DNA of 64,000 nucleotides. Origin: Tepidimonas sediminis (GTDB lineage: Bacteria > Pseudomonadota > Gammaproteobacteria > Burkholderiales > Burkholderiaceae_C). The notes beneath the pieces were generated by a model. The model saw only the letters and a program-made list of their open reading frames with translations, did not search any database and had not been told where the DNA came from. Position numbers and translations under genes: made by a program. The stretch lies in assembly GCF_007556605.1 (NCBI RefSeq), contig NZ_VJND01000008.1, forward strand, positions 62,001 to 126,000, in the 5' to 3' direction. This document shows, in pieces, positions 21,071 through 32,474 of this stretch (position 1 is its first letter; each line of letters starts with the position of its first letter).

Positions 21071-22720
21071 ATGGCTTGGCAGCGGCTGACGATCCGCGAC
21101 TTCGTCATCGTCGAGCGGCTCGAGCTGGAACTGGAGGGCGGCTTCACGGCGCTGACCGGCGAGACTGGGGCGGGCAAGTCGATCCTGATCGACGCGCTGC
21201 AGCTGCTGCTGGGCGAGCGGGCGGATGCCGGCGTCGTGCGCGAGGGTGCCGCGCGCGCCGAGGTGGCCGGCGAGTTCGACGTGCCGGTGGCGGCGCGCGC
21301 CTGGCTGGCCGAGCAGGGTTTCGAACCCGGCGACGGCGAGCCGCTGCTGCTGCGCCGGGTGGTCGACGCGCAGGGGCGCAGCCGCGCCTGGATCAACGGC
21401 GGGGCGGCCACGGCGACGCAGCTGCGCACGCTGGCGCAATGGCTGGTGGAAATCCATGGTCAGCACGCCTGGCAGGGGCTGACGCGGCCGGAGGCGGTGC
21501 GCGCGCTGCTGGACGGCTACGGCCGCATCGACACCGGCCCGTTGCGCGCGGCCTGGGACGTCTGGCGCGCGGCGCAGGCCGGGCTGGAGCAGGCCCGTCA
21601 GCGCCAGCAGACGCTGCAGCAGGAGCGCGAGCGGCTGCAGTGGCAGATCGACGAGGTGGCGCGCCTCGAACCGGGCGACGACGAGTGGGACGAACTCAAC
21701 CGCCAGCACGCGCGGCTGGCGCACGCGCAGGCACTGCTGGACGCCGCGCACGAGGCGCTGGAGGCGCTGGACAGCCGCGAGCTCAGTGCCCACCGGCTGC
21801 TGGCGCAGGCCATCGCGGCACTGCGCGCGCAGGCGCACATCGAGCCGCGCTACGGCGAATTGGCCGAGGTGCTGCAGGGCGCGCTGGCGCAGGTCGACGA
21901 CGCCTGCCGCGACCTGCAGCACCTGCTGCATCACACCGAGCTCGATCCCGACACGCTGGCGGCGCTGGACGAGCGGCTGGGCCGCTGGGTGGCGCTGGCC
22001 CGGCGCCACCGCTGCCTGCCGCAGGAGCTGCCGGCCCGGCTGAAGGCCTGGCGGCAACGGCTGCAGGCGCTGGAGCAGGCGGCCGACCTCGAGGCGCTGG
22101 CGGCGGCGGCGGAGCAGGCGCGCCGGCGTTACCTGGAGGTGGCGCGGGCCGTCTCGGCCGCGCGTGCGTCGGCAGCCGAGCGGCTCGGCGCGGCGGTCAG
22201 CGCGCTGCTGCCGACGCTGGGCATGGAGGGCGGGCGCTTCGAGGTGCTTCTGGAGCCGCTGGCCGAGCCGGCCGCGCACGGGCTGGAACGCGTCGAGCTG
22301 CTGGTGGCCGGGCATGCCGGCGCCACCCCGCGTCCGGTGGCGCGGGTCGCCTCGGGCGGCGAGCTGTCGCGGCTGGCGCTGGCCATCGCGGTGGCCACCA
22401 GCGCCGTCGGCGAGGCCCCCACCCTCATCTTCGACGAGATCGACAGCGGCATCGGCGGGGCGGTCGCGCACACGGTGGGGCGCCTGCTGCGCGAGCTGGG
22501 TGCGCAGCGCCAGGTGCTGGCCGTCACCCATCTGCCGCAGGTGGCCGCGCGCGCGCACCACCACCTGTGCGTGACCAAGGTGGCGCGCGGCGGCGCCACC
22601 GTCAGCGACGTCGCCGCGCTGCAGGCGCACGAACGCGTGCACGAGATCGCGCGCATGCTGGGCGGCAGCGGCGACTCCACCGCCGCCGTCGCCCACGCGC
22701 GGGAGCTGCTGCAGGCATGA
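21071..22720 (+). CDS. recN: DNA repair protein RecN
   Basis: SMC-like ATPase acting in double-strand break repair. The 549-residue product has Walker A GETGAGKS near residue 35, a long coiled-coil middle rich in Gln/Arg/Leu, the ABC signature [15 protein letters not shown] and Walker [13 protein letters not shown]. The ATG follows a GGAGGAGA ribosome site. Its stop overlaps the rapZ start (ATGA). Confidence 0.96.
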   Translation: MAWQRLTIRDFVIVERLELELEGGFTALTGETGAGKSILIDALQLLLGERADAGVVREGAARAEVAGEFDVPVAARAWLAEQGFEPGDGEPLLLRRVVDAQGRSRAWINGGAATATQLRTLAQWLVEIHGQHAWQGLTRPEAVRALLDGYGRIDTGPLRAAWDVWRAAQAGLEQARQRQQTLQQERERLQWQIDEVARLEPGDDEWDELNRQHARLAHAQALLDAAHEALEALDSRELSAHRLLAQAIAALRAQAHIEPRYGELAEVLQGALAQVDDACRDLQHLLHHTELDPDTLAALDERLGRWVALARRHRCLPQELPARLKAWRQRLQALEQAADLEALAAAAEQARRRYLEVARAVSAARASAAERLGAAVSALLPTLGMEGGRFEVLLEPLAEPAAHGLERVELLVAGHAGATPRPVARVASGGELSRLALAIAVATSAVGEAPTLIFDEIDSGIGGAVAHTVGRLLRELGAQRQVLAVTHLPQVAARAHHHLCVTKVARGGATVSDVAALQAHERVHEIARMLGGSGDSTAAVAHARELLQA

Positions 22721-23601
22721 ACGCGCCCACCCCGCTGCAGCTCGTGCTGATCACCGGCATGTCGGGGTCCGGCAAGTCGGTGGCGCTGCACGCGCTGGAG
22801 GACGCCGGCTTCTATTGCGTCGACAACCTGCCGCCGGAGCTGCTGGAGGCGTTCGTGGCCGTGGAGCAGCGCCACGGCGCGCAGCGCGTGGCGCTGGCCA
22901 TCGACGTGCGCAGCGCCGGCTCGCTGCCGCAGCTGCCGCAGCGGCTGCGGGCGCTGCGTGCGCAGGGGCTGACGCTGACGGTGCTGTTCCTCGACGCCAG
23001 CGACGACGTGCTGGTGCGGCGCTTCTCGGAGACGCGGCGGCTGCATCCGCTTTCGGTGCGCGGCAGCCACGACCAGCGCCGCGCGCTGCTGGAGGCGCTG
23101 CGGCTGGAGCGCGAGCTGCTGGCCGAGCTGCGCGAGGGTGCGCTGGTGCTGGACACCAGCCACCTGCGCGCCGCGCAGCTGCGCACCGAGGTCAAGGCGC
23201 TGCTGGCGCCGGCGCCGGCCACGCTGACGCTGGTGTTCGAGTCCTTCGCCTTCAAGCGCGGCGTGCCGGTCGATGCCGACTTCGTCTTCGACGCGCGCAT
23301 GCTGCCCAACCCCCACTACGAGCCGGAACTGCGTCCCCTGACCGGCCGTGACGCGCCGGTGGCGGCCTACCTGGATGCCGAGCCGCAGGTTGCCCAACTG
23401 CTGGACGACATCACCGGCCTGCTGCGCCGCTGGCTGCCGGCGCTGCAGCGCGACCACCGCAGCTACGTCACCGTGGCGGTGGGCTGCACCGGCGGGCAGC
23501 ACCGCTCGGTCTACCTGGTCGAGCGCCTGGCCGCGCGCTTCGCCGACGGCTGGCCGGTGCTGCGCCGTCACCGCGAGCTCGACGCCGGCGCGGGCGGTTG
23601 A
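22717..23601 (+). CDS. rapZ: RNase adapter protein RapZ
   Basis: P-loop nucleotide-binding protein of 294 residues with Walker A GMSGSGKS, the [15 protein letters not shown] stretch and the C-terminal [16 protein letters not shown] block. In enterobacteria it directs RNase E to the sRNA GlmZ to control glucosamine-6-phosphate synthesis; the target in Betaproteobacteria is less clear. Coupled to recN by a 4-base overlap. Its 3' end overlaps the convergent mutY by 34 bases. Confidence 0.94.
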   Translation: MNAPTPLQLVLITGMSGSGKSVALHALEDAGFYCVDNLPPELLEAFVAVEQRHGAQRVALAIDVRSAGSLPQLPQRLRALRAQGLTLTVLFLDASDDVLVRRFSETRRLHPLSVRGSHDQRRALLEALRLERELLAELREGALVLDTSHLRAAQLRTEVKALLAPAPATLTLVFESFAFKRGVPVDADFVFDARMLPNPHYEPELRPLTGRDAPVAAYLDAEPQVAQLLDDITGLLRRWLPALQRDHRSYVTVAVGCTGGQHRSVYLVERLAARFADGWPVLRRHRELDAGAGG

Positions 23602-24668
23602 TCCCGCAGCCAGGCGCGCACCGGCGCCGGCAGACCGAGCGCCAGCGCCGCCGCCGGCGCCCACCACGCCCCCTGCTGCGGTTGCACGCCGGGCAGCGTT
23701 GGCGCGGCTGCAGCCTCGTGCGGCCACCGCACCACCGCGCGCTGCAGCCGCAGGTCGCGGTGCGTCAGCGCATGCGCCAACGGCTCGAGCCACTGAACTT
23801 CCAGACCCGCGACCTGCGCCCGCGCCGCAAGCGCCTGCCCGTCGGCGTCGCCCTCCAGCACCGGCGGCGTCCACAGGCCGCCCCAGATGCCGCCCGGCGC
23901 GCGCCGTTGCAGCCAGCAGCTGCCGTCCGGCCGCACCGGCAGCAGCAGCCACCAGGTCAGCACGCGCCGTGGCGCGCGCACCGGCGGCCGCGGCCATGCG
24001 GCAGGCGTGCCGCTCGCATGGGCGGCGCAGTCGGCGCGCAGCGGACAGGCGTCGCAGCGCGGACGCTGGCGGGTGCAGACCGTGGCGCCCAGATCCATCA
24101 GTCCTTGCGTGTAGGCGGCCATCTCCTGCGGGCTGGCGTCGGGCGGCAGCAGCGCCTGCGCGCGCCGCCACAGCGCGCGCTGCCCCGCCGGCCGCGTCGC
24201 CTCGCCGTCATCGGCCCACCAGCGCTGCAGCACCCGGCGCACGTTCCCATCCAGGATCGAGACGCGCTGTCCATGGCAGAACGCCGCGATGGCCGCGGCG
24301 GTCGAGTCGCCCACGCCGGGCAGCGCGCGCCAGCCGTCGAAGTCCTGCGGCAGGCGACCGCCGAGACGCTCGACCACGTGCTGCGCCGCGGCGTGCAGCA
24401 GCCGGGCCCGCCGGTAGTAGCCCAGCCCGCTCCAGGCCGCCAGCACGTCGTCCTGCGCCGCGCGCGCCAGCGCCTGCACGTCGGGAAAACGCGCGATGAA
24501 CCGTTCGTAGTAGCGCAGCACGGTGGCGACCTGCGTCTGCTGCAGCATGATCTCCGACACCCAGACGCGATAGGGATCGCGCGTGCCCTGCCACGGCAGA
24601 CCGTGGCGGCCGTGGCGGCGCTGCCACGCCACCACGCGGGCGAAGACGTCATCGCCGCGCCCGCTCAT
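23568..24668 (-). CDS. mutY: A/G-specific adenine glycosylase MutY
   Basis: Removes adenine mispaired with 8-oxoguanine. The 366-residue protein shows [20 protein letters not shown], the helix-hairpin-helix [15 protein letters not shown] with the catalytic Asp in [10 protein letters not shown], and a [4Fe-4S] loop with Cys spacing x6-x2-x5 ([17 protein letters not shown]). The C-terminal Nudix-like domain completes it. The ATG at 24666-24668 overlaps the stop of mutM, pairing two genes of the GO repair system. Confidence 0.95.
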   Translation of the reverse strand: MSGRGDDVFARVVAWQRRHGRHGLPWQGTRDPYRVWVSEIMLQQTQVATVLRYYERFIARFPDVQALARAAQDDVLAAWSGLGYYRRARLLHAAAQHVVERLGGRLPQDFDGWRALPGVGDSTAAAIAAFCHGQRVSILDGNVRRVLQRWWADDGEATRPAGQRALWRRAQALLPPDASPQEMAAYTQGLMDLGATVCTRQRPRCDACPLRADCAAHASGTPAAWPRPPVRAPRRVLTWWLLLPVRPDGSCWLQRRAPGGIWGGLWTPPVLEGDADGQALAARAQVAGLEVQWLEPLAHALTHRDLRLQRAVVRWPHEAAAAPTLPGVQPQQGAWWAPAAALALGLPAPVRAWLRDQPPAPASSSR

Positions 24669-25474
24669 CGCTGGCAGCGCGGGCAGTAGAAGCTGGAGCG
24701 CTGGCCCTGGCGCAGCAGGCGGATCGGCGTGCCGCACGCGCGGCAGGGCTGGCCGGCGCGGCCGTAGACCCACAGGTCCTGCTGGAAATGCCCCGACTGG
24801 CCGTTGACGCGGAAGTCGCGCAGGGAGCTGCCACCGGCCTCGACGGCCTGTTGCAGCACCTGCCGGATCGCTGCGTGCAACCGCCCGATGCGCGCGCGCC
24901 CGAGCCGCGCCGCCGGCGTGGTCGGCCGGATGCCTGCCAGAAACAGCGACTCGCTGGCGTAGATGTTGCCCACCCCCACCACCACGTCACCGCCCAGCAG
25001 CACCGCCTTGATCGGTGCGCGCCGCCCCCGCAGGCCGGCCGCCAGCGCCTCCGGGGTGAAGTCCGGCGTCAGCGGCTCAACGCCGAGCCCGTCCAGGAGC
25101 TTCTTCACGCGCCCATCGTCCTCGCCGTCGGCATACAGGACGGCGCCGAAGCGGCGCGGATCGTGCAGCCGCAGCGTACCGCGGTCGGTGACGAGGTCGG
25201 CGTGGTCGTGCGGCCCCGGCGGCGGCGCCTGCGCCAGCCACGTCAGGCTGCCGGACATGCCCAGGTGCACCACCAGCAGCCCGTGGTCGAGCCGCAACAG
25301 CAGGTATTTGCCGCGCCGCCGCACCGCCTGCACCACGCGGCCGGCCAGCGCCTGCGGCGCCACGCCCAGCGGCCAGCGCAGCGGCTTGCCCAGCCGCACG
25401 GCCAGCAGCCGCGCCCCCTCCAGCGCCGGGGCGATGCGCAGACGGGTGACCTCGACTTCGGGCAGTTCGGGCAT
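24665..25474 (-). CDS. mutM: Formamidopyrimidine-DNA glycosylase MutM (Fpg)
   Basis: Excises 8-oxoguanine and formamidopyrimidines. The 269-residue product begins MPELPEVEV with the catalytic N-terminal Pro and Glu, has the conserved [12 protein letters not shown] region, and ends with a zinc finger [10 protein letters not shown]...YCPRCQR. Its stop overlaps the mutY start (ATGA), so mutM-mutY are probably co-transcribed. Confidence 0.96.
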   Translation of the reverse strand: MPELPEVEVTRLRIAPALEGARLLAVRLGKPLRWPLGVAPQALAGRVVQAVRRRGKYLLLRLDHGLLVVHLGMSGSLTWLAQAPPPGPHDHADLVTDRGTLRLHDPRRFGAVLYADGEDDGRVKKLLDGLGVEPLTPDFTPEALAAGLRGRRAPIKAVLLGGDVVVGVGNIYASESLFLAGIRPTTPAARLGRARIGRLHAAIRQVLQQAVEAGGSSLRDFRVNGQSGHFQQDLWVYGRAGQPCRACGTPIRLLRQGQRSSFYCPRCQR

Positions 25475-25516
25475 GGGCGGCGGGCAGACTGGCAAGGGCT
25501 CGATTATGATGGCCGC

Positions 25517-26923
25517 ATGTCCTGGCTGCGCCTGCTGCTTCTGCCCGTGCTGGTGGCCGCGCTCGGCGCCGGCGGTTGCGCCGCGGCGCAGGGGCGGACG
25601 GCCGCTGGCGCAGCACCGGGCATGGATGCCGAGCTGCTGTATCAGCTGCTGCTGGCCGAGCTCACCCGGCGCGACAACCCTGGGGCGGCCTATTCGCTGA
25701 CGCTGGAGGCGGCGCGGCGCAGCGGTCATCCGCAGCTGTACCGCCGCGCGATCGACATCGCGCTGGCCGGGCGCGCGCCCCAGGCGGCGCTGGATGCCGC
25801 CGCCGCGTGGGTGCGCGCCCATCCCGACGACGAGGAAGCGCGACGCGTGCAGCTGCAGCTGCTGGCCGGGCTGCAGCGTCCCGGCGAGCTCGGGACGGCG
25901 CTGCGCGACTGGCTGCGCGTGGCCACGCCGGCGCGGCGGCTGGAGCTGATCGGGGCGGTTCCCGCGCTCCTGCGCCGAGCGGGTGACGCCTCCCAGGCGG
26001 TGGCCGCCGCGCGCACCGCGCTGCAGCCCTGGCTCAACGAGCCGGCCACCGCCGCGGCGGCCTGGGCTGCGCTGGGCGCGGTGCAGCTGCAGGCCGGTGC
26101 CAAGGACGAGGCGCTGCAGGCGGCCACCCGAGCCGTGCAGGCCGATGCCGCCCATCCCGCCGGCGCGCTGCTCGCGGTGGAACTGCTGGATGCCCACCCG
26201 GCAGCCGCCACGGCGCTGCTGCAGCGGCACCTGCAGGCCGCGCGCGTCCGCCGCGACGGCGGCATCGACGTCCACGTCGCCTGGGCGCAGGCGCTGGCGC
26301 GCCGTGGCGAGACGGAGGCCGCGCTGGCGCTGCTGGCCGAAAGCCCGGCGCGCGACGCGGCCGAGCGGCGCCGCGTGCGCCTGGTGCAGGCGCGCGTGCT
26401 GCGCGAGGACGGTCGCGACCAGGCCGCCTACGACACGCTGGCCGAGGCGCTGCGCGCCGAGCCGGACGATGCCGACCTTGGCTACGAGCTGGCGCTGGCC
26501 GCCGAGCGCCTGGGCCGCCACGACGAGATGGAGCGGCTGCTGCGCGACCTGATCGCGCGCCGTCCGGACGACCCGCACGCCTACAACGCGCTGGGCTACT
26601 CGCTGGCCGACCGCGGCGAGCGGCTGGAAGAAGCCCGCCAGCTGATCCAGGAGGCACTGCGCCGCGCTCCGGACGACGGCTACATCATGGACAGCCTCGG
26701 CTGGGTGGAGTACCGGCTCGGCAACCTCGCCGAGGCGCGCCGCTGGCTGGCGCGCGCGATGGAGCTCAGGCCCGACGCCGAGATCGCGGCGCACCTGGGC
26801 GAGGTGCTGTGGGTGCTGGGCGAGCAGGACGAGGCGCGGCGCGTCTGGCGCCAGGGCCGCGAGCTGGATGCGCGCAACCGCACGCTGCGCGAGACGCTGC
26901 GCCGCTTCGGCGTCGAACCCTGA
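25517..26923 (+). CDS. Tetratricopeptide-repeat lipoprotein
   Basis: A 468-residue protein with an N-terminal lipoprotein signal ([21 protein letters not shown], lipobox LGAGGC-type) and helical repeats through the whole length; clear TPR units appear in the last third (for example [20 protein letters not shown] and [20 protein letters not shown]). It lies directly upstream of lolB, a position often taken by TPR proteins in Betaproteobacteria. Probably anchored in the outer membrane as an assembly or scaffold factor; the exact function is not known. Confidence 0.85.
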   Translation: MSWLRLLLLPVLVAALGAGGCAAAQGRTAAGAAPGMDAELLYQLLLAELTRRDNPGAAYSLTLEAARRSGHPQLYRRAIDIALAGRAPQAALDAAAAWVRAHPDDEEARRVQLQLLAGLQRPGELGTALRDWLRVATPARRLELIGAVPALLRRAGDASQAVAAARTALQPWLNEPATAAAAWAALGAVQLQAGAKDEALQAATRAVQADAAHPAGALLAVELLDAHPAAATALLQRHLQAARVRRDGGIDVHVAWAQALARRGETEAALALLAESPARDAAERRRVRLVQARVLREDGRDQAAYDTLAEALRAEPDDADLGYELALAAERLGRHDEMERLLRDLIARRPDDPHAYNALGYSLADRGERLEEARQLIQEALRRAPDDGYIMDSLGWVEYRLGNLAEARRWLARAMELRPDAEIAAHLGEVLWVLGEQDEARRVWRQGRELDARNRTLRETLRRFGVEP

Positions 26924-26936
26924 CCCTTCGGACACG

Positions 26937-27461
26937 ATGCCCAGCAACCCGGCGCGGCGAACCCCGACGATGGCTTGGCCGGCGGCCTTGCCGCTGCTGG
27001 CGGCGCTGCTGGCCGGCTGCGCCACGCCGCCACCCCCGGCCGGCGAGGGTGCCGAGCCGGCCTGGAGCGGGCGGCTGGCACTGCTCGTGCAGGCCGAGCC
27101 GCCGCAGCGCGCCAGCGTCGCCTTCGACCTGCGGGGCCGGCCGCAGCGCGGCGAGCTGCTGCTCAGCGGGCCGCTGGGTCAGACGCTGGCGCAGGTGCGC
27201 TGGGACGAGGCCGGTGCCTGGCTGCAGCGCCCCGACGGCACGGCCGAACGGCACCCCGACATGGCCGCGTTGACCGAGGCGCTCACCGGTGCGGCGCTGC
27301 CGCTGGCGGCGCTGTTCGACTGGCTCGACGGCCGCCCCACCGAGGTCGCGGGCTGGAAGCTGCTGGATCTGGACGCGGCCGCCGGCCGCCTGCACGCGCG
27401 GCGCCATGCACCGGCCCCGCTGGTGGACCTGCGCGTGGCCTGGCAGCCAGGCCGACCCTGA
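26937..27461 (+). CDS. lolB: Outer-membrane lipoprotein receptor LolB
   Basis: Accepts lipoproteins from LolA and inserts them into the outer membrane. The 174-residue product has a lipoprotein signal ending LLAALLAGC, followed by a LolB-like beta domain with [28 protein letters not shown] and [17 protein letters not shown] 26937 is used; a second ATG at 26970 would give a more compact signal peptide. It sits 13 bases after the TPR lipoprotein gene and six bases before ispE, the conserved lolB-ispE-prs order. Confidence 0.88.
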   Translation: MPSNPARRTPTMAWPAALPLLAALLAGCATPPPPAGEGAEPAWSGRLALLVQAEPPQRASVAFDLRGRPQRGELLLSGPLGQTLAQVRWDEAGAWLQRPDGTAERHPDMAALTEALTGAALPLAALFDWLDGRPTEVAGWKLLDLDAAAGRLHARRHAPAPLVDLRVAWQPGRP

Positions 27462-27467
27462 GCGACG

Positions 27468-28334
27468 ATGCGCCGCCTGCTCGACCTGCCCGCCCCCGCC
27501 AAGGTCAACCTGTTCCTGCACGTGGTCGGCCGCCGCGCCGACGGCTACCACGAGCTGCAGTCGCTGTTTGCCCCGCTGGACTGGCACGACGTGGTCCACC
27601 TCGAGCGGCGCGACGACGGCCGCCTCAGCCGCGAGGATGTCCACCCGGACGGCGACCTGCCGGCCGAGGACCTGTGTCTGCGCGCCGCGCGCGCGCTGCA
27701 GCAGGCCAGCGGCACGACGCTGGGCGTGCACATCGTGCTGGACAAGCGCCTGCCGCAGCAGGCGGGCCTGGGCGGCGGTTCCAGCGATGCGGCCACCGTG
27801 CTGCTGGGGCTCAACCGGCTCTGGGGCCTGGGCTGGCCGCGCGTGCGCTTGGCGGCGCTGGCCGCGACGCTGGGCGCCGACGTGCCCTTCTTCCTCGGCC
27901 AGGGGCCGGCCTGGGTGGAGGGCATCGGCGAGCGCCTGCGTCCGGTGGAGCTGCCGGCACGCGAGCTGCTGGTCGTCAAGCCGCCGGCCGGCGTGCCGAC
28001 CGCGGCGGTCTTTGGCGCCCCGGACCTGCCGCGCGCCACCCCGCGCGCCGACCCCGACCAAGCCCTGGCGCAGCTGTGCGCCGACCCCCTGCTCGCCTGG
28101 GGCGGCAACGACCTGCAGGCGGTGGCGGCACGCCTGTGCCCGCCCGTGGCCGAGGCGCTGCGGCGGCTGCAGGCGCTGGGCCTGCAGCCGCGCATGAGCG
28201 GCTCGGGCAGCGCGGTGTTCGCGGTGCTGCCGCCAACGGCGCCGGCGGCGTTGGCCGACGCCGCAATGTGGCCGCCGGGCTGGCGGGTGCGGCGCTGCCG
28301 GTTGCTGCCGCGGCTGCCGCTGGCGGCGTGGTGA
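27468..28334 (+). CDS. ispE: 4-diphosphocytidyl-2-C-methyl-D-erythritol kinase
   Basis: GHMP-family kinase of the MEP isoprenoid pathway. The 288-residue protein begins with PAPAKVNLFLHVVGRRADGY and has the ATP-binding glycine loop LPQQAGLGGGSSDAATVLL and the C-terminal SGSGSAVFAVL motif. It is followed by tRNA-Gln and prs, as in many Betaproteobacteria. Confidence 0.96.
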   Translation: MRRLLDLPAPAKVNLFLHVVGRRADGYHELQSLFAPLDWHDVVHLERRDDGRLSREDVHPDGDLPAEDLCLRAARALQQASGTTLGVHIVLDKRLPQQAGLGGGSSDAATVLLGLNRLWGLGWPRVRLAALAATLGADVPFFLGQGPAWVEGIGERLRPVELPARELLVVKPPAGVPTAAVFGAPDLPRATPRADPDQALAQLCADPLLAWGGNDLQAVAARLCPPVAEALRRLQALGLQPRMSGSGSAVFAVLPPTAPAALADAAMWPPGWRVRRCRLLPRLPLAAW

Positions 28335-28439
28335 ACACGGCGCCAAGACGCCCCGAAAACCGTGCTACAATGCAGGTCTCGCTGCTGAACACGGCAGCGA
28401 CAGCGACCAAGGTACGCTGCGTCAGCAGCGGACCTGCGT

Positions 28440-28516
28440 AGGGGAGTCGCCAAGCTGGTTAAGGCATCGGATTTTGATTCCGACATGCGAGGGTTCGAAT
28501 CCTTCCTCCCCTGCCA
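28440..28516 (+). tRNA. tRNA-Gln (UUG)
   Basis: A 77-nucleotide cloverleaf with encoded CCA. The acceptor stem pairs AGGGGAG with CTCCCCT, the D-arm reads GCCAAGCTGGTTAAGGC, the anticodon loop is TTTTGAT with anticodon TTG, and the T-arm GAGGG-TTCGAAT-CCTTC has one G-T pair. Discriminator base is G, as expected for Gln. A TACAAT -10-like element at 28366-28371 and a short hairpin (CGCTGC/GCAGCG near 28380-28399) lie upstream. Located between ispE and prs. Confidence 0.97.
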
Positions 28517-28540
28517 AACCCCTCTTCCCGCCGGTTGACC

Positions 28541-29536
28541 ATGGAACGCTCGACGCCAGCGCACACGCCCGATTTCATGCTTTTCACCGGCAATGCCAAT
28601 CCCGCGCTGGCTGCCGAGATCGCCCAGTATCTGGGCACCCCGCTGGGTCTGGCCCACGTCGGCCGCTTCTCCGACGGCGAAGTCACGGTCGAGATCGGCC
28701 AGAACGTGCGCGCGCGCGACGTCTTCATCATCCAGTCGACCTGTCCGCCGACCAACGAGAACCTGATGGAGCTCGTCATCATGGTCGACGCGCTCAAGCG
28801 GGCCTCGGCGGCGCGCATCTCCGCGGTCATCCCCTACTTCGGCTACGCGCGCCAGGACCGCCGGCCGCGCTCCAGCCGCGTGCCCATCAGCGCCAAGGTC
28901 GTGGCCAACATGCTGCAGGTGGTGGGCGTGGAGCGCGTGCTGACGATGGATCTGCACGCCGACCAGGTGCAGGGCTTCTTCGACATTCCGGTCGACAACA
29001 TCTACGCCTCGCCGGTGCTGCTGCGCGACCTGCGCCAGAAGCGCTACCCCAACCTGCTGGTGGTCTCGCCGGACGTCGGCGGCGTGGTGCGCGCGCGCGC
29101 GCTGGCCAAGCAGCTCGACTGCGACATGGCCATCATCGACAAGCGCCGCCCCAAGCCCAACGTCTCGGAGGTCATGCACGTCATCGGCGACATCGAGGGC
29201 CGCCACTGCGTGATCATGGACGACATGGTCGACACCGCCGGCACGCTGGTCAAGGCCGCCGAGGTGCTCAAGGAGCGCGGCGCCACCAAGGTGTTTGCCT
29301 ACGTCACCCACCCGATCCTGTCCGGCCCGGCGGTGGAGCGCGTCGCGCGCGGCGAGGCGCTCGACGAGCTGGTCGTCACCAACACCATCCCGCTCAGCGA
29401 CGCGGCGCGCGCGTGCGGCAAGATCCGCCAGCTGACCGTCGCGCCGCTGATCGCCGAGACCATCGCCCGCATCGCCAGCGGCGAGTCGGTCATGAGCCTG
29501 TTCGCCGAGATGGAGGCCGACATCGCGGCAGGCTGA
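28541..29536 (+). CDS. prs: Ribose-phosphate pyrophosphokinase (PRPP synthetase)
   Basis: Makes PRPP from ribose 5-phosphate and ATP for nucleotide, His and Trp synthesis. The 331-residue product contains [52 protein letters not shown] and the PRPP loop [17 protein letters not shown] 28541 is chosen over a TTG two codons upstream. A second, diverged PRPP synthetase-like gene lies at 53391-54293. Confidence 0.97.
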   Translation: MERSTPAHTPDFMLFTGNANPALAAEIAQYLGTPLGLAHVGRFSDGEVTVEIGQNVRARDVFIIQSTCPPTNENLMELVIMVDALKRASAARISAVIPYFGYARQDRRPRSSRVPISAKVVANMLQVVGVERVLTMDLHADQVQGFFDIPVDNIYASPVLLRDLRQKRYPNLLVVSPDVGGVVRARALAKQLDCDMAIIDKRRPKPNVSEVMHVIGDIEGRHCVIMDDMVDTAGTLVKAAEVLKERGATKVFAYVTHPILSGPAVERVARGEALDELVVTNTIPLSDAARACGKIRQLTVAPLIAETIARIASGESVMSLFAEMEADIAAG

Positions 29537-29630
29537 CGGTTTCGCTGCCTGCGCGCCGGTCGGTGCGCGGGCGGCTTTCCCCGGGGCGCGCTGGTCGCGG
29601 CCGCCCCGTCTCACCACTGGAGCTTCGACC

Positions 29631-30257
29631 ATGAAATTCACCGCTTTCGAGCGTTCCGCGCAGGGCACGGGTGCGAGCCGCCGCCTGCGCCGTGCCGGCA
29701 AGGTGCCCGGCATCGTCTACGGCGGCAACGCCGCGCCCCAGCCCATCGAGCTGGACCACAACGCGCTGTGGCAGGCCGTGCAGAAGGAGGCCTTCCACAC
29801 CTCCATCCTCGAGATGGAGCTGGGCGGCCAGACCACCAAGGTCGTGCTGCGTGACGTGCAGTACCACCCCTACAAGCCGCAGGTGCTGCACGTCGACTTC
29901 CAGCGCGTCGACGAGAACACCCGCCTGCGCAAGAAGGTGCCGCTGCACTTCGTCAACGCCGACAACAGCCCGGCGGTCAAGGCCGACAAGTGCCTGATCA
30001 ACCACGTCGTCACCGAGCTGGAGATCGAGTGCCTGGCCACCCAGCTGCCCGACTTCATCGAGGTCGACCTGGGTCACCTGCACAAGGGCCAGAGCCTGCA
30101 CGTCAGCGACCTCAAGCTCGCCCCGGGCGTCAAGGTCGTCACGCACGGCAAGCCCAATCCGACCATCGCCACCGTGGTGGAGCCGGTCGAGGAGGTCGTG
30201 GCCGCGCCGCAGGCCGCCGCGGCCGACGACAAGAAGGGCAAGAAGGGCAAGAAATGA
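29631..30257 (+). CDS. rplY: Ribosomal protein bL25 (long, CTC-type)
   Basis: 5S rRNA-binding protein of the large subunit. The 208-residue product has the N-terminal bL25 domain ([40 protein letters not shown]) and the extra C-terminal TL5/CTC domain, ending in a lysine-rich tail ([10 protein letters not shown]). Between prs and pth, the standard order. Palindromic terminator-like sequences follow. Confidence 0.96.
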   Translation: MKFTAFERSAQGTGASRRLRRAGKVPGIVYGGNAAPQPIELDHNALWQAVQKEAFHTSILEMELGGQTTKVVLRDVQYHPYKPQVLHVDFQRVDENTRLRKKVPLHFVNADNSPAVKADKCLINHVVTELEIECLATQLPDFIEVDLGHLHKGQSLHVSDLKLAPGVKVVTHGKPNPTIATVVEPVEEVVAAPQAAAADDKKGKKGKK

Positions 30258-30262
30258 TGCCC

Positions 30263-30286
30263 GCGGGAGCCCGGCCGGGCTCCCGC
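30263..30286. terminator. Perfect 24-bp palindrome after rplY
   Basis: GCGGGAGCCCGG is followed at once by its exact reverse complement, starting six bases after the rplY stop. RNA would form a very stable hairpin with a small loop, but no run of T follows, so it may stabilise the 3' end or slow polymerase rather than terminate fully. Confidence 0.5.
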
Positions 30287-30327
30287 GCGCCCGCCGGGCC
30301 GCCACCGCAGGGCGGCCGCTGCGTTCC

Positions 30328-30360
30328 GAGGCCCGCCGCGCGCGGGCCTCGCGCTTGTTT
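30328..30360 (+). terminator. Probable rho-independent terminator between rplY and pth
   Basis: Nine-base arms GAGGCCCGC and GCGGGCCTC flank a five-base loop and are followed by GCGCTTGTTT, a short T-rich tail. It would separate the prs-rplY transcript from pth. The tail is weak. Confidence 0.5.
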
Positions 30361-30406
30361 CGTGGGATGATGCCGCGCGAGCGCGCACGCACGAGGGCCT
30401 GCACCG

Positions 30407-31356
<950 letters not shown>

Positions 31357-31872
31357 TCAGCCGCGCGCCGCGCAGGCCGCACGCAGCGCCTGCGCCACCG
31401 GCGGACTGACCAGCGCCGACACGTCGCCGCCCAGACGCGCGATCTCGCGCACGAGGGTACTGGAAATGCACTGCAGCTGCGGCTGCGGCAGCAGGAACAC
31501 CGTCTCCACACCAGGGGCAAGCCGGGCGTTGAGCGTGGCCATCGGCGTCTCGTAATCGAGGTCGGTGCCGTGGCGCAGGCCGCGCACGATGGTGCCGGCC
31601 CCGTGCGCGCGGCAGAAGTCCACGATCAGGCCCTCGAACGGATGCGCCTCGACGTTGGGGCAGTCGGCCAGCACCTCGCGCACCAGCGCCAGCCGCTCAT
31701 CCAGCGACAGCAGCGTCGTCTTGTGGTGCGCCGCCGCCACGGCGACGATCAGGCGCTCGAAGCGCAGCGCCGCGCGACGGATGACGTCCTCGTGCCCGAG
31801 GGTGATCGGGTCGAACGTGCCGCTGGTGACGGCCACGCGCGGCGACAGGGAAGAAGCGACGGGCTCGGTCAT
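31357..31872 (-). CDS. coaD: Phosphopantetheine adenylyltransferase
   Basis: Penultimate enzyme of CoA synthesis. The 171-residue product has the nucleotidyltransferase motif SGTFDPITLGHEDVIRRA, GTIVRGLRHGTDLDYE and the C-terminal ISSTLVREIARLGGDVS. The ATG overlaps the rsmD stop (ATGA), giving the well-known rsmD-coaD pair. Confidence 0.96.
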   Translation of the reverse strand: MTEPVASSLSPRVAVTSGTFDPITLGHEDVIRRAALRFERLIVAVAAAHHKTTLLSLDERLALVREVLADCPNVEAHPFEGLIVDFCRAHGAGTIVRGLRHGTDLDYETPMATLNARLAPGVETVFLLPQPQLQCISSTLVREIARLGGDVSALVSPPVAQALRAACAARG

Positions 31873-32474
31873 GGCTGCGGATTATCGAACGGGCGCAGCA
31901 GGTGCGCGTGCACCTGCCCGGCGCGCAGGTGGCGCTGCAGCGTCCAGCCCAGGCTCGCCAGCCGCGCCTCGTCCCACGGCTGCGGCGCCTCCAGGTAGGC
32001 CAGGCCGTCCGCGGCGACGAGCCGGCGCGCCTGGCGCAGCGCGGCCTCGAACAGCGCGGCGCCACCGTCGAACGGCGGGTCGAGCAGCACCAGGTGCCAG
32101 CGCGCCGCCGGCAGCCCCGCCAACACCCCCAGCGCCTCGCCGCCGACCACGCGCACCACGTCGGAAGCTCCCTGCAGCCGCTGCACGTGCTCGTGCAGCG
32201 CGCGCAGCAGCTGCGGCTGGCGCTCCACCAGCACCACCTCCACCGCGCCGCGCGAGGCCGCCTCCAGCCCCAGCGCCCCGGTGCCGGCGAACGCATCGAC
32301 GCAGCGCCAGCCGTGCAGGTGCTGACCCAGCCAATTGAACAGCGTCTCGCGCACGCGGTCGGGCGTGGGCCGCAGGCCCGGCAGCGGCGGCACCAGCAGC
32401 TTGCTGCGCCGCCAGCGCCCGCCGACGATGCGCACCTCCCCCGGCGGCGCGCCGCGGCGCACCGGCGCGCTCAC
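31869..32474 (-). CDS. rsmD: 16S rRNA (guanine966-N2)-methyltransferase RsmD
   Basis: SAM-dependent methyltransferase of the small ribosomal subunit RNA. The 201-residue product has RIVGGRWRRSKLLVP, RPTPDRVRETLFNWL, the SAM motif DAFAGTGALGLEAASRG and the catalytic LLDPPF. GTG at 32472-32474 overlaps the stop of the upstream peptidase gene (GTGA). Leads directly into coaD. Confidence 0.94.
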   Translation of the reverse strand: MSAPVRRGAPPGEVRIVGGRWRRSKLLVPPLPGLRPTPDRVRETLFNWLGQHLHGWRCVDAFAGTGALGLEAASRGAVEVVLVERQPQLLRALHEHVQRLQGASDVVRVVGGEALGVLAGLPAARWHLVLLDPPFDGGAALFEAALRQARRLVAADGLAYLEAPQPWDEARLASLGWTLQRHLRAGQVHAHLLRPFDNPQP

